Shown piece by piece: positions 1-6,106 of a DNA stretch of 6,394 nucleotides (positions are counted from its first letter, which is position 1; each line of letters begins with the position of its first letter). Both the position numbers and the translations under genes were made by a program. The notes below the pieces were generated by a model. The model searched no databases, had not been told where the DNA came from, and saw only the letters and a list, made by a program, of their open reading frames with translations. The stretch comes from an uncultured Prevotellaceae bacterium (lineage in GTDB: Bacteria; Bacteroidota; Bacteroidia; Bacteroidales; Bacteroidaceae). The stretch is from NCBI GenBank assembly GCA_946408305.1, contig CAMJRQ010000068.1, positions 1 to 6,394 of the forward strand, given 5' to 3'.

Positions 1-3000
1 CAGTTGCGCAGGGTGACATAGCCATTGTTCGTCTGTGCCACGATACCGCCGATGGAGGCGCCGCCGATGCTGTAGACTTCGCCCGTGTTCAGGCAGTTGG
101 TCATCGTGAGCTTGGCGCGCGGAGCTGTAAGGAAGCCCACGAGGCCGCCAATCTGGTGTCCGTAGTTGCCCGCCTCGTTGGTGATGTGGATGTCGGCCTT
201 GTTTGTGCAACCGAAGATCTCCACGTTCACCTCGGCCACATCAATCTGACCCACGATGCCGCCTGCATGCCAGTTCCAGCCATTGCCGGTGATGGGGGTC
301 TCGTTGACGCAGTTCTCGATGTAGAGGTCGCCCTTGACGGCATCCACGAAGACGCCGGTGCCACTGTCCTTCGAGAGTGTGCGTGTGCCACCCGTCAGCG
401 TCAGGTTCTTGATGACAGCGCCGCTGGCCGTGGTCGTGAAGAGGGCGGTGTTGCCCAGGGCGCTGATGGTGTGGCCGTCGCCGTCGAAGGTGCCGGAATA
501 ACCGGTCGGTCCGCTCCATCCCTGGTCCTTCATGTCGATGTCGGCCGTCAGACGGGCACTGAGACTGTTCATCTTGGGCAGGTTGCGGAAGGCCATCAGC
601 TGCGCTGCGCTGGCAATCTGGTAGACGCCGTCGATGATAAGTTCGGGATCAAAGTCGCCGCAGACGGTGCAGATGCGATCCTCGTTGAGCGTGTGGGGAG
701 CCACGGTGCGCGTGCCCTCGGTGTTGCTATACTCCACGGTGGTGCCCTCGGCCGGTGTCACACCGTCGCACTGGAACGAGCCGCAGGCATAGACCTTGGC
801 GGTGCCGAAGAGCATGGGGTGCGGGTCGGTGCCCAGCTGCTGGGTCCAGGGGCCGTCGGGGCTCTGGTTGTTCAGGGTGTAGGTGAGTGCGCCGCCGGTG
901 ACGTCCTCCTCGGTAATCTTGGTGGCGCCGGGGCCGAGTTGCTCGCCGTTGAGCGAGAATACGTTCGTGGTTGTGGGGGTATTGTTGACGCGGTAGACAT
1001 AGTTGCCGTTCAGTCCGCCAGTCACTTCGCCGGTGCACCAGCAGTTGGTGACGGTCATGTTGTTGCCGCCCCATCCAGTGAGCAGTGCGGTGTCGCTTCC
1101 GCCCTGCACCTTACCTGTCTGGTAGCAGTTGATGATGATGAAGGTGGCAGCATTGCCAGCGTTCACGCCGATGATTCCGGCTGCGTTCTCGCCGGCGCAG
1201 GTTACGTCGGCCTCGTTGCCCAGGTTCTTCAGGGTAACACGTCCGCCAGCGCTGGTTCCGCCCACCAGACCGGCATAGCGGCCCGAGGCGGTGATGGTGG
1301 AGTTGGCACCGACCACCAGGTTCTGGATGACGGCTCCGCTACCGATGACGCCGAAGAGTCCGGCATAGTCGCCCTTCTTGTCCACGGTCAGGTTGGTCAG
1401 CGTGTGGCCCTGTCCGTCGAAGTTACCCTTGTACTCAGCACCCTGGATGCCGATGGGCAGGAAGTTCTTCACGGAGCTCATGTCGAGGTCGGCCGTCAGG
1501 AGGGCATTGGCATTCTTCGGGAAGGTGGGATCGGCGCTGACGAAGAGCGAGAAGAGCACGAGATCCTCGGGCGTGGCAATCAGATAGTTGCCAGCCTCGT
1601 CCTGATTCAGTGTGCCGAAGACCGAACTGTATTCCTTGGCCTTGGCGCGAGCCTCGCTGGCCGAATATTCGGCGCCGATGTATTCGTCCCAGGCATTCGA
1701 CACACGTTCGTACCATTCATTCACGGCTTCTTCGTCGCCGAGTATGCCGGCCTCAACCAGGATGTTCACGCCTTCGTTGAAGGCCTCGATGGCATGGCCC
1801 AGTTCGAGGTAGGCCTTGCGGCAGTCGTAGACCTCGTCGAAGAGGCTGGAGAAGGTACCCACCAGCTCTATCTGCTCGGCTCCGCTGATTTCGCTCTGGC
1901 TCTTATCGACGGCGGCTGTCAGCTTCGCGCGCAGGTCCTTCGAGATGATGAGGTCGTAGTCGACGGTGGATTCATACCCGATGCCCATGAGGGTGTTGGC
2001 GCGTGCGGCGTAGCTCTCGAGCACCTCGGTGAGCTTCTCGCCGGCTGTGTCGGCCGAGCCCAGATAGTAGAGGTGGAGGTTGGCGAAGGGCTGCCATACG
2101 CTGAAGTCGTAGCTGCGGTTGCGAATGCCGACGGTGAGCTTGCCATCGGTCACCTCCACGGCCACGAAGTTCTGGTAGCGTCCGCCGGCGAAGGCATAGG
2201 AGACACCCGTGAGCGAGGCGGGAACGTAGCCGGGCTCCTCGAGCTTGTTCTGGACGTAGGAGTCGGGGTTGGGGTCGCTCAGGTGGCAGTTCACGCTGTC
2301 CACGGCCAGGTCTTCGGGAATCATGCCCTCGATGGGTGTCATCACGAAGTTGTGGTTGCCGTTGAGGAAGATTTCGCCCGTGTGGTTCTCAAGATTGGGA
2401 TCGCCATCCACCTCGGCGAAGGAGCTCACCTGGAGGGCATAGATGCCGTTGGGCAGGTCTGTGAGCGTCTGCTGCACGGTGAAGGCGCCACCGTTGCCGC
2501 GGGCAATGGTCATCACTTTCGTCTCGCCGCCGATGTTCAGCACGGAGGGGTTCTCGGTCTCCCATCCGTTCCAACCGTTGGTGAACTGGGGGTTCTGCAG
2601 CAGCACGGTCATCTCGGTGCCGGGGTTGGGGTCGGAAATGAGGAAGCGGTTGAACAGCACGTTGGCGTATTCGATTTCCTCGACCACCTGGGCATCGGTC
2701 AGCACGTGGTTGGCCAGGATGTAGGCGTAGTTGCCGTTGGGATAGTCGCCGGGCTCGTCTTCGGTGCCCTTGTCGAGATAGGTCTCGAGGAAGTCGCGTG
2801 CCTCGTTCTGCGTGTCGTTCTCGGCGAGCTGGGCACGCACCTTTTCGCAGGCGTCGATGTAGGCCTGGTAGGCTTTCTCCGACGTGGCGACCTTGGCCTT
2901 GACCGTCTGTGCGGCGCTGAAGGCTGCGAGGAAGTCGGGCAGCGTCTCGATGGCCTCCCACTTGTCAATCTCGGCCACGTATTCGTCGATGGTGCCCTGA

Positions 3001-4844
3001 TGGGCGATGGCCTCCTGGCAGTAGGTGCGCTCGCGGTCGATGATGTCGCCGCGGAACTCGGCAAAGTTCTCGGGCGTGGCCGACTTGAAGGTGTTCTCGT
3101 CCGTCGAATAGACGATGCCGTGGGTGGAATCGAGCACGGGATGCTCGTCCTGGCCAATCGTCTGGTACCAGACGGGGTTGATGAACGACTGGCTGTTCAG
3201 CTTGTAGCAGAGCTCGCCGGTGACGAGTTCGTCGATGATGTCGGGCGTGTTCTCGAGGCAGAAGCAGTTCACCTCAGAGCCCTCCATCCATCCGGTGAGA
3301 CGCTCGTAGGTGGTGAAGCAGCTCCGCATGGTGCCGCTGCCGCCGCCGTAGAAGGCCGAGGGTCCGCCGATGTTCGAGCCCTGTTCGGTGGCCGTGAAGA
3401 CGAGGTCGCCGATGACGTAGCAGTTGAGGATGTTTCCTCCGTTCTTCCATCCGCAGATGGCGGCGGCGCGTCCCCAGTTGTTGTTGGTGGAGACGTCGGC
3501 ATTGACGATGCCCAGGTTCTTCACCGTACCCACCAGTCGGCTCACGAGGCCGGCCTCACGGTAGTAGACGTCCTCCACCTTGAGGTTGCTGATGGTGTGT
3601 CCCTGTCCGTCGAGCGTGCCGCGATACGTGATCTGCTTCTTCTGCTCGGAAGCCTGGTCGGCATAGAGTCCGATGGGGGTGAAGGGCTCGTTCTCGAGGT
3701 CGATGTCGGCCGTCAGCACGGCATTCACGGTGTTGGGGATGGCCAGCGCATTGATGGCGGCCGAGAACCAGCGCAGGTCGGCAGCCGTGCCAATCTGGTA
3801 GACGTCGTCGACGGTCTCGACGAAGGTCAGGTCGATGGCGCCGCACACCGAGCAGATGCCGCCCACATAGTTGTGGGGGTCGATGATGTGCTCGCCCTCG
3901 GTGTTGCTATACTGAATCTCGGTGCCCTCGATGGGTGTCACGCCGTCGCAGCTGTAGCGGCCCACGGCATAGACCTTGGCCGTGCCGAAGGGGCGGGGCC
4001 AGTCTTCGGTGCCCAGCGCCTGGCGCCAGGGGCCTTCGGGGTCGCGTCCGTTCAGCAGGTAGCAGAACTCGCCGCTCTTCAGCTGGTCGGCGGTGATGTT
4101 CGTCACGTTGCCCTGCTGGCCATAGACGGAGTACATGTTCGAAATCGAACCGCTGCCGCGATAGACATAGTTGTCGAGCAGGCCGCTGAGCAGCTCGCCC
4201 GAGAACCATACGCCGTTCATCGTCATGTGGGCGCCGCCCCATCCGGTGACGAGTGCGCTGTCGCTGCCGCCACTGATGTTGCCCGTGCCGTAGCAGTTCC
4301 GGATGATGATGGTGGAGCTGCCGTTGATGTTCACGCCGATGAGGGCCGAGGCGTTGGCTCCGGTGCAGGTCACCGAGGCCTCGTTGCCCAGGTTCTCCAG
4401 CGTGACGGTTCCGCCGGCATCGGCGCCGCCAATCAGTCCGGCGAAGGCGCCTGTGACGGTGATGGTGGAGTTGGAGTCGACCACCAGGTTCTTGATGACG
4501 GCTCCGTCGCTGACGGCTCCGAAGAGTCCGCCGAAGTTGCCCTCATAGTTCACTGTCAGGCTCTTCAGGATGTGCCCCTGTCCGTCGAAGGTGCCCTTGT
4601 AGGCCGCCGAGCGCGGGCCGATGGGCAGGAAGTTCTCCACCGACGACATGTCGAGGTCGGCCGTCAGTACGGCCTTCGCCGTGTTGGGGATTGTCTGCGC
4701 GCTGATGCCCTCGGAGAAGGCCACCAGGTCTGCGGCCGTGCCGATTTCATAGATGCCCTCGGCATTCGGCTCCAGCGCCCACACGTTCGTCCAGGCCAGG
4801 CTCAGCAGCGCGGCCAGGAAGGTTGAGTAGAGTTTTCGTTTCAT
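1..4844 (-). CDS. Giant secreted modular GLUG-repeat surface protein, 3' end outside the window
   Basis: The frame starts at ATG 4844 and stays open for 1614 codons to the left edge, so the C-terminus is missing. Residues 1-23 form a signal peptide: charged MKRK, a hydrophobic stretch FLAALLSLAW, and a V-W-A cleavage site near 23/24. There is no lipobox cysteine, so it is not an obvious lipoprotein. After that come module A (31-335) and module B (346-579), a helical spacer (595-735), a Gly/Trp-rich beta domain (746-930), a second helical spacer (931-1075), module C (1086-1396) and module D (from 1405). The modules contain GLUG-like strands such as GGLFGAV, AGLIGG, AGLVGG and IGGLVGF, and N-C-x-x-T-G turns, which in known families (GLUG motif, IgA-peptidase-like stalks) form beta-helical repeats. 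I see no protease or glycosidase active site. An adhesin, glycan-binding or stalk role is inference. Whether it is anchored or carries a type IX sorting tail cannot be told. ATG 4844 is chosen because it precedes the signal peptide directly and the leader upstream is AT-rich. Confidence 0.93.
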   Translation of the reverse strand, partial: MKRKLYSTFLAALLSLAWTNVWALEPNAEGIYEIGTAADLVAFSEGISAQTIPNTAKAVLTADLDMSSVENFLPIGPRSAAYKGTFDGQGHILKSLTVNYEGNFGGLFGAVSDGAVIKNLVVDSNSTITVTGAFAGLIGGADAGGTVTLENLGNEASVTCTGANASALIGVNINGSSTIIIRNCYGTGNISGGSDSALVTGWGGAHMTMNGVWFSGELLSGLLDNYVYRGSGSISNMYSVYGQQGNVTNITADQLKSGEFCYLLNGRDPEGPWRQALGTEDWPRPFGTAKVYAVGRYSCDGVTPIEGTEIQYSNTEGEHIIDPHNYVGGICSVCGAIDLTFVETVDDVYQIGTAADLRWFSAAINALAIPNTVNAVLTADIDLENEPFTPIGLYADQASEQKKQITYRGTLDGQGHTISNLKVEDVYYREAGLVSRLVGTVKNLGIVNADVSTNNNWGRAAAICGWKNGGNILNCYVIGDLVFTATEQGSNIGGPSAFYGGGSGTMRSCFTTYERLTGWMEGSEVNCFCLENTPDIIDELVTGELCYKLNSQSFINPVWYQTIGQDEHPVLDSTHGIVYSTDENTFKSATPENFAEFRGDIIDRERTYCQEAIAHQGTIDEYVAEIDKWEAIETLPDFLAAFSAAQTVKAKVATSEKAYQAYIDACEKVRAQLAENDTQNEARDFLETYLDKGTEDEPGDYPNGNYAYILANHVLTDAQVVEEIEYANVLFNRFLISDPNPGTEMTVLLQNPQFTNGWNGWETENPSVLNIGGETKVMTIARGNGGAFTVQQTLTDLPNGIYALQVSSFAEVDGDPNLENHTGEIFLNGNHNFVMTPIEGMIPEDLAVDSVNCHLSDPNPDSYVQNKLEEPGYVPASLTGVSYAFAGGRYQNFVAVEVTDGKLTVGIRNRSYDFSVWQPFANLHLYYLGSADTAGEKLTEVLESYAARANTLMGIGYESTVDYDLIISKDLRAKLTAAVDKSQSEISGAEQIELVGTFSSLFDEVYDCRKAYLELGHAIEAFNEGVNILVEAGILGDEEAVNEWYERVSNAWDEYIGAEYSASEARAKAKEYSSVFGTLNQDEAGNYLIATPEDLVLFSLFVSADPTFPKNANALLTADLDMSSVKNFLPIGIQGAEYKGNFDGQGHTLTNLTVDKKGDYAGLFGVIGSGAVIQNLVVGANSTITASGRYAGLVGGTSAGGRVTLKNLGNEADVTCAGENAAGIIGVNAGNAATFIIINCYQTGKVQGGSDTALLTGWGGNNMTVTNCWCTGEVTGGLNGNYVYRVNNTPTTTNVFSLNGEQLGPGATKITEEDVTGGALTYTLNNQSPDGPWTQQLGTDPHPMLFGTAKVYACGSFQCDGVTPAEGTTVEYSNTEGTRTVAPHTLNEDRICTVCGDFDPELIIDGVYQIASAAQLMAFRNLPKMNSLSARLTADIDMKDQGWSGPTGYSGTFDGDGHTISALGNTALFTTTASGAVIKNLTLTGGTRTLSKDSGTGVFVDAVKGDLYIENCVNETPITGNGWNWHAGGIVGQIDVAEVNVEIFGCTNKADIHITNEAGNYGHQIGGLVGFLTAPRAKLTMTNCLNTGEVYSIGGASIGGIVAQTNNGYVTLRN
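3..632 (-). other. Module D: GLUG-repeat domain, cut by the window edge (residues 1405-1614+)
   Basis: It starts with IDGVYQIASAAQLMAFRNLP, LTADIDM and GTFDGDGHTISAL, so it belongs to the same module family as A, B and C. It then runs into strongly GLUG-like repeats: AGGIVGQI, IGGLVGF, MTNCLNTGEV and IGGIVAQT. The domain is still continuing when the window ends, so neither its length nor what follows (anchor, sorting tail, more repeats) is visible. Confidence 0.65.
657..1589 (-). repeat. Module C: second copy of the GLUG-type block (residues 1086-1396)
   Basis: This copy repeats module A in order: LTADLDMSSVKNFLPIG, GNFDGQGHTLTNLTV, YAGLFGVIGSGAVI (GLFG at 1162-1165), LKNLGNEADVTC, TGWGG, NGNYVYR, FGTAKVYACG, C-D-G-V-T-P (C1359), YSNTEG and I-C-T-V-C-G (C1392, C1395). 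Several short DNA words are also kept, for example the run read as gtgttgctatact on the plus strand at both 721 and 3901, exactly 3180 bp apart. Small in-frame codon indels separate the copies. Extra cysteines absent from A include C1354. Confidence 0.85.
1620..2054 (-). other. Second alpha-helical spacer of the surface protein (residues 931-1075)
   Basis: An Ala/Glu/Leu-rich stretch (EKLTEVLESYAARANTL, FDEVYDCRKAYLELGHAIEA, ASEARAKAKEYSSV) follows the central beta domain and ends just before module C. It is predicted by eye to be helical throughout. With the first spacer it frames the central domain symmetrically. No recognised family and no catalytic motif. Confidence 0.55.
2055..2609 (-). 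other. Central Gly/Trp-rich beta domain, possibly carbohydrate-binding (residues 746-930)
   Basis: The domain starts with TVLLQNPQFTNGWNGWE and continues with V-Q-Q-T-L-T-D-L-P-N-G-I-Y-A-L-Q-V-S-S-F, ending with VGIRNRSYDF and FANLHLYYLG. The order 'N-P-x-F … G-W … G-W', then 'L-P-N-G-x-Y', then a closing 'F-x-N-x-x-L-Y-Y' strand is that of galactose-binding-like jelly-roll domains in polysaccharide-active Bacteroidetes proteins. The fold assignment rests on these phrases only; ligand binding is inference. It lies in the middle of the protein, between two helical spacers, which suggests a displayed binding head. Confidence 0.6.
2640..3062 (-). other. First alpha-helical spacer of the surface protein (residues 595-735)
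   Basis: The composition changes from Gly/Thr/Asn-rich strands to Ala/Glu/Lys-rich sequence such as IDEYVAEIDKWEAIETL and KAYQAYIDACEKVRAQLAE, which should form amphipathic helices. It contains the turn P-G-D-Y-P-N-G-N-Y before the last helix. Similar helical segments in cell-surface proteins act as spacers or small bundles that hold binding domains away from the cell; that role is inferred here. No enzymatic motif is visible. Confidence 0.55.
3108..3809 (-). other. Module B: partner repeat domain with G-E-L-C-Y-K-L-N tail (residues 346-579)
   Basis: This module begins with the same entry phrase as the others (VYQIGTAADLRWFSAAIN), then LTADIDLENEPFTPIG and the turn GTLDGQGHTISNL. Its glycine strands are degenerate (AGLVSRLVG). 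It closes with GELCYKLNSQSF, W-Y-Q-T-I-G and HGIVYST, a closing phrase that I recall from large secreted Bacteroidales proteins. The module opens 11 residues after the end of module A, so A and B look like one building unit that recurs as C plus D. The fold is probably beta-helical; function is unknown. Confidence 0.65.
3840..4754 (-). repeat. Module A: GLUG-type block, first copy (residues 31-335)
   Basis: This is the first copy of a roughly 305-residue internal repeat of the giant surface protein. It opens with IYEIGTAADLVAFS, continues with LTADLDMSSV, the turn GTFDGQGH, and glycine-rich strands (GGLFGAV at 105-111, AGLIGG). It ends with FGTAKVYAVG, C-D-G-V-T-P (C299), YSNTEG and I-C-S-V-C-G (C331, C334). 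The same phrases recur in the same order in module C, mostly at an offset of 1056-1061 residues. The two copies share clearly more than half of their residues by eye but have diverged in DNA, so the duplication is old. Confidence 0.85.
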
Positions 4845-4954
4845 GTGGTTTGAAGTTTTTAAATGGTTAATATAATAAGGTTAACAGCACATTCTCTCAG
4901 TCTTCACAACATGCGGCAGGGCCTCGCCAGGCCGTTTTCTGCCGCTTCTCCACG

Positions 4955-4987
4955 CAAATTTACAAATTTCTTCCGAAAAGTTGCAAC
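4955..4987 (-). promoter_or_regulatory. Candidate Bacteroidetes promoter for the giant surface protein
   Basis: On the minus strand TAAATTTG (4962 down to 4955) fits the Bacteroidetes -7 consensus TAnnTTTG exactly. A weak -33 element, GTTG, lies at 4987-4984 with a 21-bp spacer. It is the only full match to the -7 consensus on this strand within about 500 bp upstream of the start codon. Transcription would begin near 4948 and give a leader of roughly 105 nt. The leader just before the ATG is AT-rich with no Shine-Dalgarno sequence, as is usual in this phylum. Confidence 0.5.
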
Positions 4988-5143
4988 ATTCGGCGACATT
5001 TTTTTTATCGGTGCGGGACTTGATGAAATAACATTTTCTTACATCGCCTGTCATTTCTGCGGAAACAGCTGGGTTCTGCTGTGGGGAAAGGAAGATGAAA
5101 TATTTTGTCACGGAGGAAGACGGGATGAACAAGGCGGACGGGC

Positions 5144-5288
5144 GGGCAGCGCTTGCCCCACCCCTACCCCTCCCCAAGCGTGGGGAGGGGAGCCGCTGCA
5201 GGCCCTCCACCGGGCGAGGTGCCTTTTTTTACCTCCCGCACTTCAAGATTTCTTACCACCGAGCCACCCCGGCCCGTGCAGGGGTGGG
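5144..5288. repeat. Hairpin-rich GC island with 9-bp terminal inverted repeats
   Basis: CCCACCCCT at 5157-5165 and AGGGGTGGG at 5280-5288 are perfect inverted repeats that bound 132 bp. Inside lie a perfect 10-bp stem (CCCCTCCCCA 5167-5176, loop AGCG, TGGGGAGGGG 5181-5190), a weak stem GAGGT/ACCTC (5216-5220, 5231-5235) whose loop holds a T run, and CCACCCC/GGGGTGG (5264-5270, 5281-5287). A further GGGCA/TGCCC stem (5144-5148, 5154-5158) overlaps the left end. The pattern resembles REP-like or MITE-like palindromic elements. No target-site duplication is visible and no transposase is nearby, so the class is unproven. Confidence 0.5.
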
Positions 5289-5454
5289 TAAAAACGTTTG
5301 GCAAAAGGTAGGATTTTCATACCGTCAGGTCGGATTTCGAGGCACAAAAGCAGATGTCGAAAAATTAATCGTCTGATTATCAGCGCCTCCAAAATTCGCT
5401 CGGCGGGCAGCAAACGGGGGTTCGGACGGAAACGACGGCATTCTCGGGCAAAGA

Positions 5455-5498
5455 CAACGTGTTGCGTTGGTCAAAACAACGTGTTGCGTTGCCCAAAA
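5455..5498. repeat. Two tandem 22-bp units, each an interrupted palindrome
   Basis: The 15-mer CAACGTGTTGCGTTG occurs exactly at 5455-5469 and again at 5477-5491. Each copy is followed by a 7-bp spacer (GTCAAAA, CCCAAAA), giving a period of 22 bp. Each copy is itself a dyad, CAACG-5-CGTTG. A degenerate third unit (CTACACGTTGCGCCG) begins at 5499. A 22-bp period puts both dyads on roughly the same face of the helix, which suits a dimeric DNA-binding protein; binding is inference. Confidence 0.65.
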
Positions 5499-5517
5499 CT
5501 ACACGTTGCGCCGGCCC

Positions 5518-5539
5518 GGTTTGGCTTTCGCGCCAAACC
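5518..5539. repeat. Stem-loop with 8-bp arms
   Basis: GGTTTGGC (5518-5525) and GCCAAACC (5532-5539) are perfect inverted repeats around a 6-base loop TTTCGC. No T run follows on either strand and no gene ends here, so it is unlikely to be an intrinsic terminator. It lies just after the tandem dyads and about 150 bp before the padR promoter. Confidence 0.5.
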
Positions 5540-5657
5540 AGAAAGCACGTTTTGTCGGGGAAAAGTCACGCATAAACCATCCTCCGTGTAAACCAATTTC
5601 CGGCGCCGCGAAGGCCCATTTTTCACAAAATTGCACAAAATATCGAAAAAATATACT

Positions 5658-5674
5658 ACCTTGTATTGCAAGGT
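5658..5674. promoter_or_regulatory. Perfect dyad over the -33 element, probable PadR operator
   Basis: ACCTTG (5658-5663) and CAAGGT (5669-5674) are perfect 6-bp inverted arms around TATTG. The -33 element lies inside the dyad, so a bound dimer would block RNA polymerase. PadR-family repressors commonly bind such dyads in their own promoters; that PadR from the next gene binds this one is inference from position. Confidence 0.6.
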
Positions 5675-5696
5675 TCATAGATTATACATACCTTTG
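5665..5696 (+). promoter_or_regulatory. Bacteroidetes promoter of the padR-pspC operon
   Basis: TACCTTTG at 5689-5696 is a full match to the -7 consensus TAnnTTTG and is followed by CA, the usual context. ATTG at 5665-5668 supplies the -33 element with a 20-bp spacer, the expected distance. Transcription should start near 5701-5704, leaving a leader of about 27 nt before the padR ATG at 5729. Confidence 0.85.
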
Positions 5697-5728
5697 CAGC
5701 GGAAATCATTCAAAACGGACGAAAAAGG

Positions 5729-6082
5729 ATGAACGTAGAGAACACAAAATCGCAGATGCGCAAGGGGATGCTCGAATACTGCATCATGCTCTTGCTGCGC
5801 CACCGGCCGGCCTATGCCAACGAGATTATCTCGCTGCTCAAGGCCGCCCACATGATTGTGGTGGAGGGCACGCTCTATCCGCTGCTCTCGCGGCTGAAGA
5901 ACGACGGCCTACTCTCCTACGAATGGCGCGAGAGCACCCAGGGCCCCCCGCGAAAATACTACGCGCTGACCGCCGACGGCCACGAAGCGCTCGCCCAGCT
6001 CGACGCCAACTGGGCCGAACTGGCCGAAACCGTGAACATTCTGCAGGACGGAGAGAAACTCCTGGGCAGCAACGAAGAGTAA
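5729..6082 (+). CDS. PadR-family transcriptional repressor
   Basis: A complete 117-residue protein of the PadR family, small type with one C-terminal helix. Residues 11-37 (EYCIMLLLRHRPAYANEIISLL) form the first helices of a winged helix-turn-helix. Residues 44-62, with VVEGTLYPLLSRLKNDGLL, hold the recognition helix. Residues 63-81 make the wing, including the family hallmark G-P-P-R-K-Y-Y-A-L-T. Residues 84-110 form the dimerisation helix with a tryptophan at 95. Such proteins act as dimers in the cytoplasm and repress nearby genes until released by a ligand or signal. The start at 5729 is preferred over M10 or M14 because the opening NVENTKSQMRKG is typical of Bacteroidetes members. A purine run directly abuts the ATG, too close for a Shine-Dalgarno site. 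The gene is followed after 24 bp by the pspC-like gene, so the two should be one transcript. The stimulus is unknown. Confidence 0.93.
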   Translation: MNVENTKSQMRKGMLEYCIMLLLRHRPAYANEIISLLKAAHMIVVEGTLYPLLSRLKNDGLLSYEWRESTQGPPRKYYALTADGHEALAQLDANWAELAETVNILQDGEKLLGSNEE

Positions 6083-6106
6083 ATAATATAATATGTATAG
6101 ACCGAT

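Larger units (their letters stand above)
4845..5728. other. Long non-coding region between divergent genes
   Basis: This 884-bp stretch separates two genes that point away from each other. It is distinctly more AT-rich than the genes near its two ends and contains a GC-rich hairpin island in the middle. The open frames inside it (up to 142 codons) overlap each other on both strands, are crossed by the hairpins, and give low-complexity or promoter-derived peptides with no recognisable family, so I annotate none as genes. Bases 5290-5450 hold nothing I can name. Other contents are listed separately. Confidence 0.7.

Noticed and set aside
156..4826. A plus-strand open frame of 1556 codons that looks like a giant protein
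   Set aside because: It is codon-for-codon antisense to the signal-peptide-bearing GLUG protein. Its product is a low-complexity mix of Val, Gly, Ala, Asp and His with no signal peptide or known domain, its internal repeats only mirror those of the sense gene, and its openness is explained by codon avoidance in the sense strand.
5167..5227. Intrinsic terminator (strong GC hairpin, T run at 5224-5230)
   Set aside because: The T run does not follow the strong stem directly (34 bp away), and both neighbouring genes are transcribed away from here.
4863..5291. A 142-codon plus-strand frame, with overlapping frames 4881-5210 (minus) and 5095-5376 (plus)
   Set aside because: They cover the candidate promoter and the hairpin island, conflict with each other, have no ribosome-binding or family evidence and encode compositionally odd peptides.
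5494..5501. A minus-strand TAGTTTTG match to the Bacteroidetes -7 element
   Set aside because: No -33 element lies at the right distance, and no gene begins downstream for more than 600 bp.
5455..5514. Short CRISPR array
   Set aside because: The spacers are only 7 bp and nearly alike, there are just two exact copies, and no cas gene is near.
5298..5671. Frames of 97 codons (plus, 5298-5591) and 66 codons (minus, 5471-5671)
   Set aside because: They run through the tandem dyads and the stem-loop; the peptides are Lys/Arg/Ser-rich without recognisable motifs and overlap on both strands.
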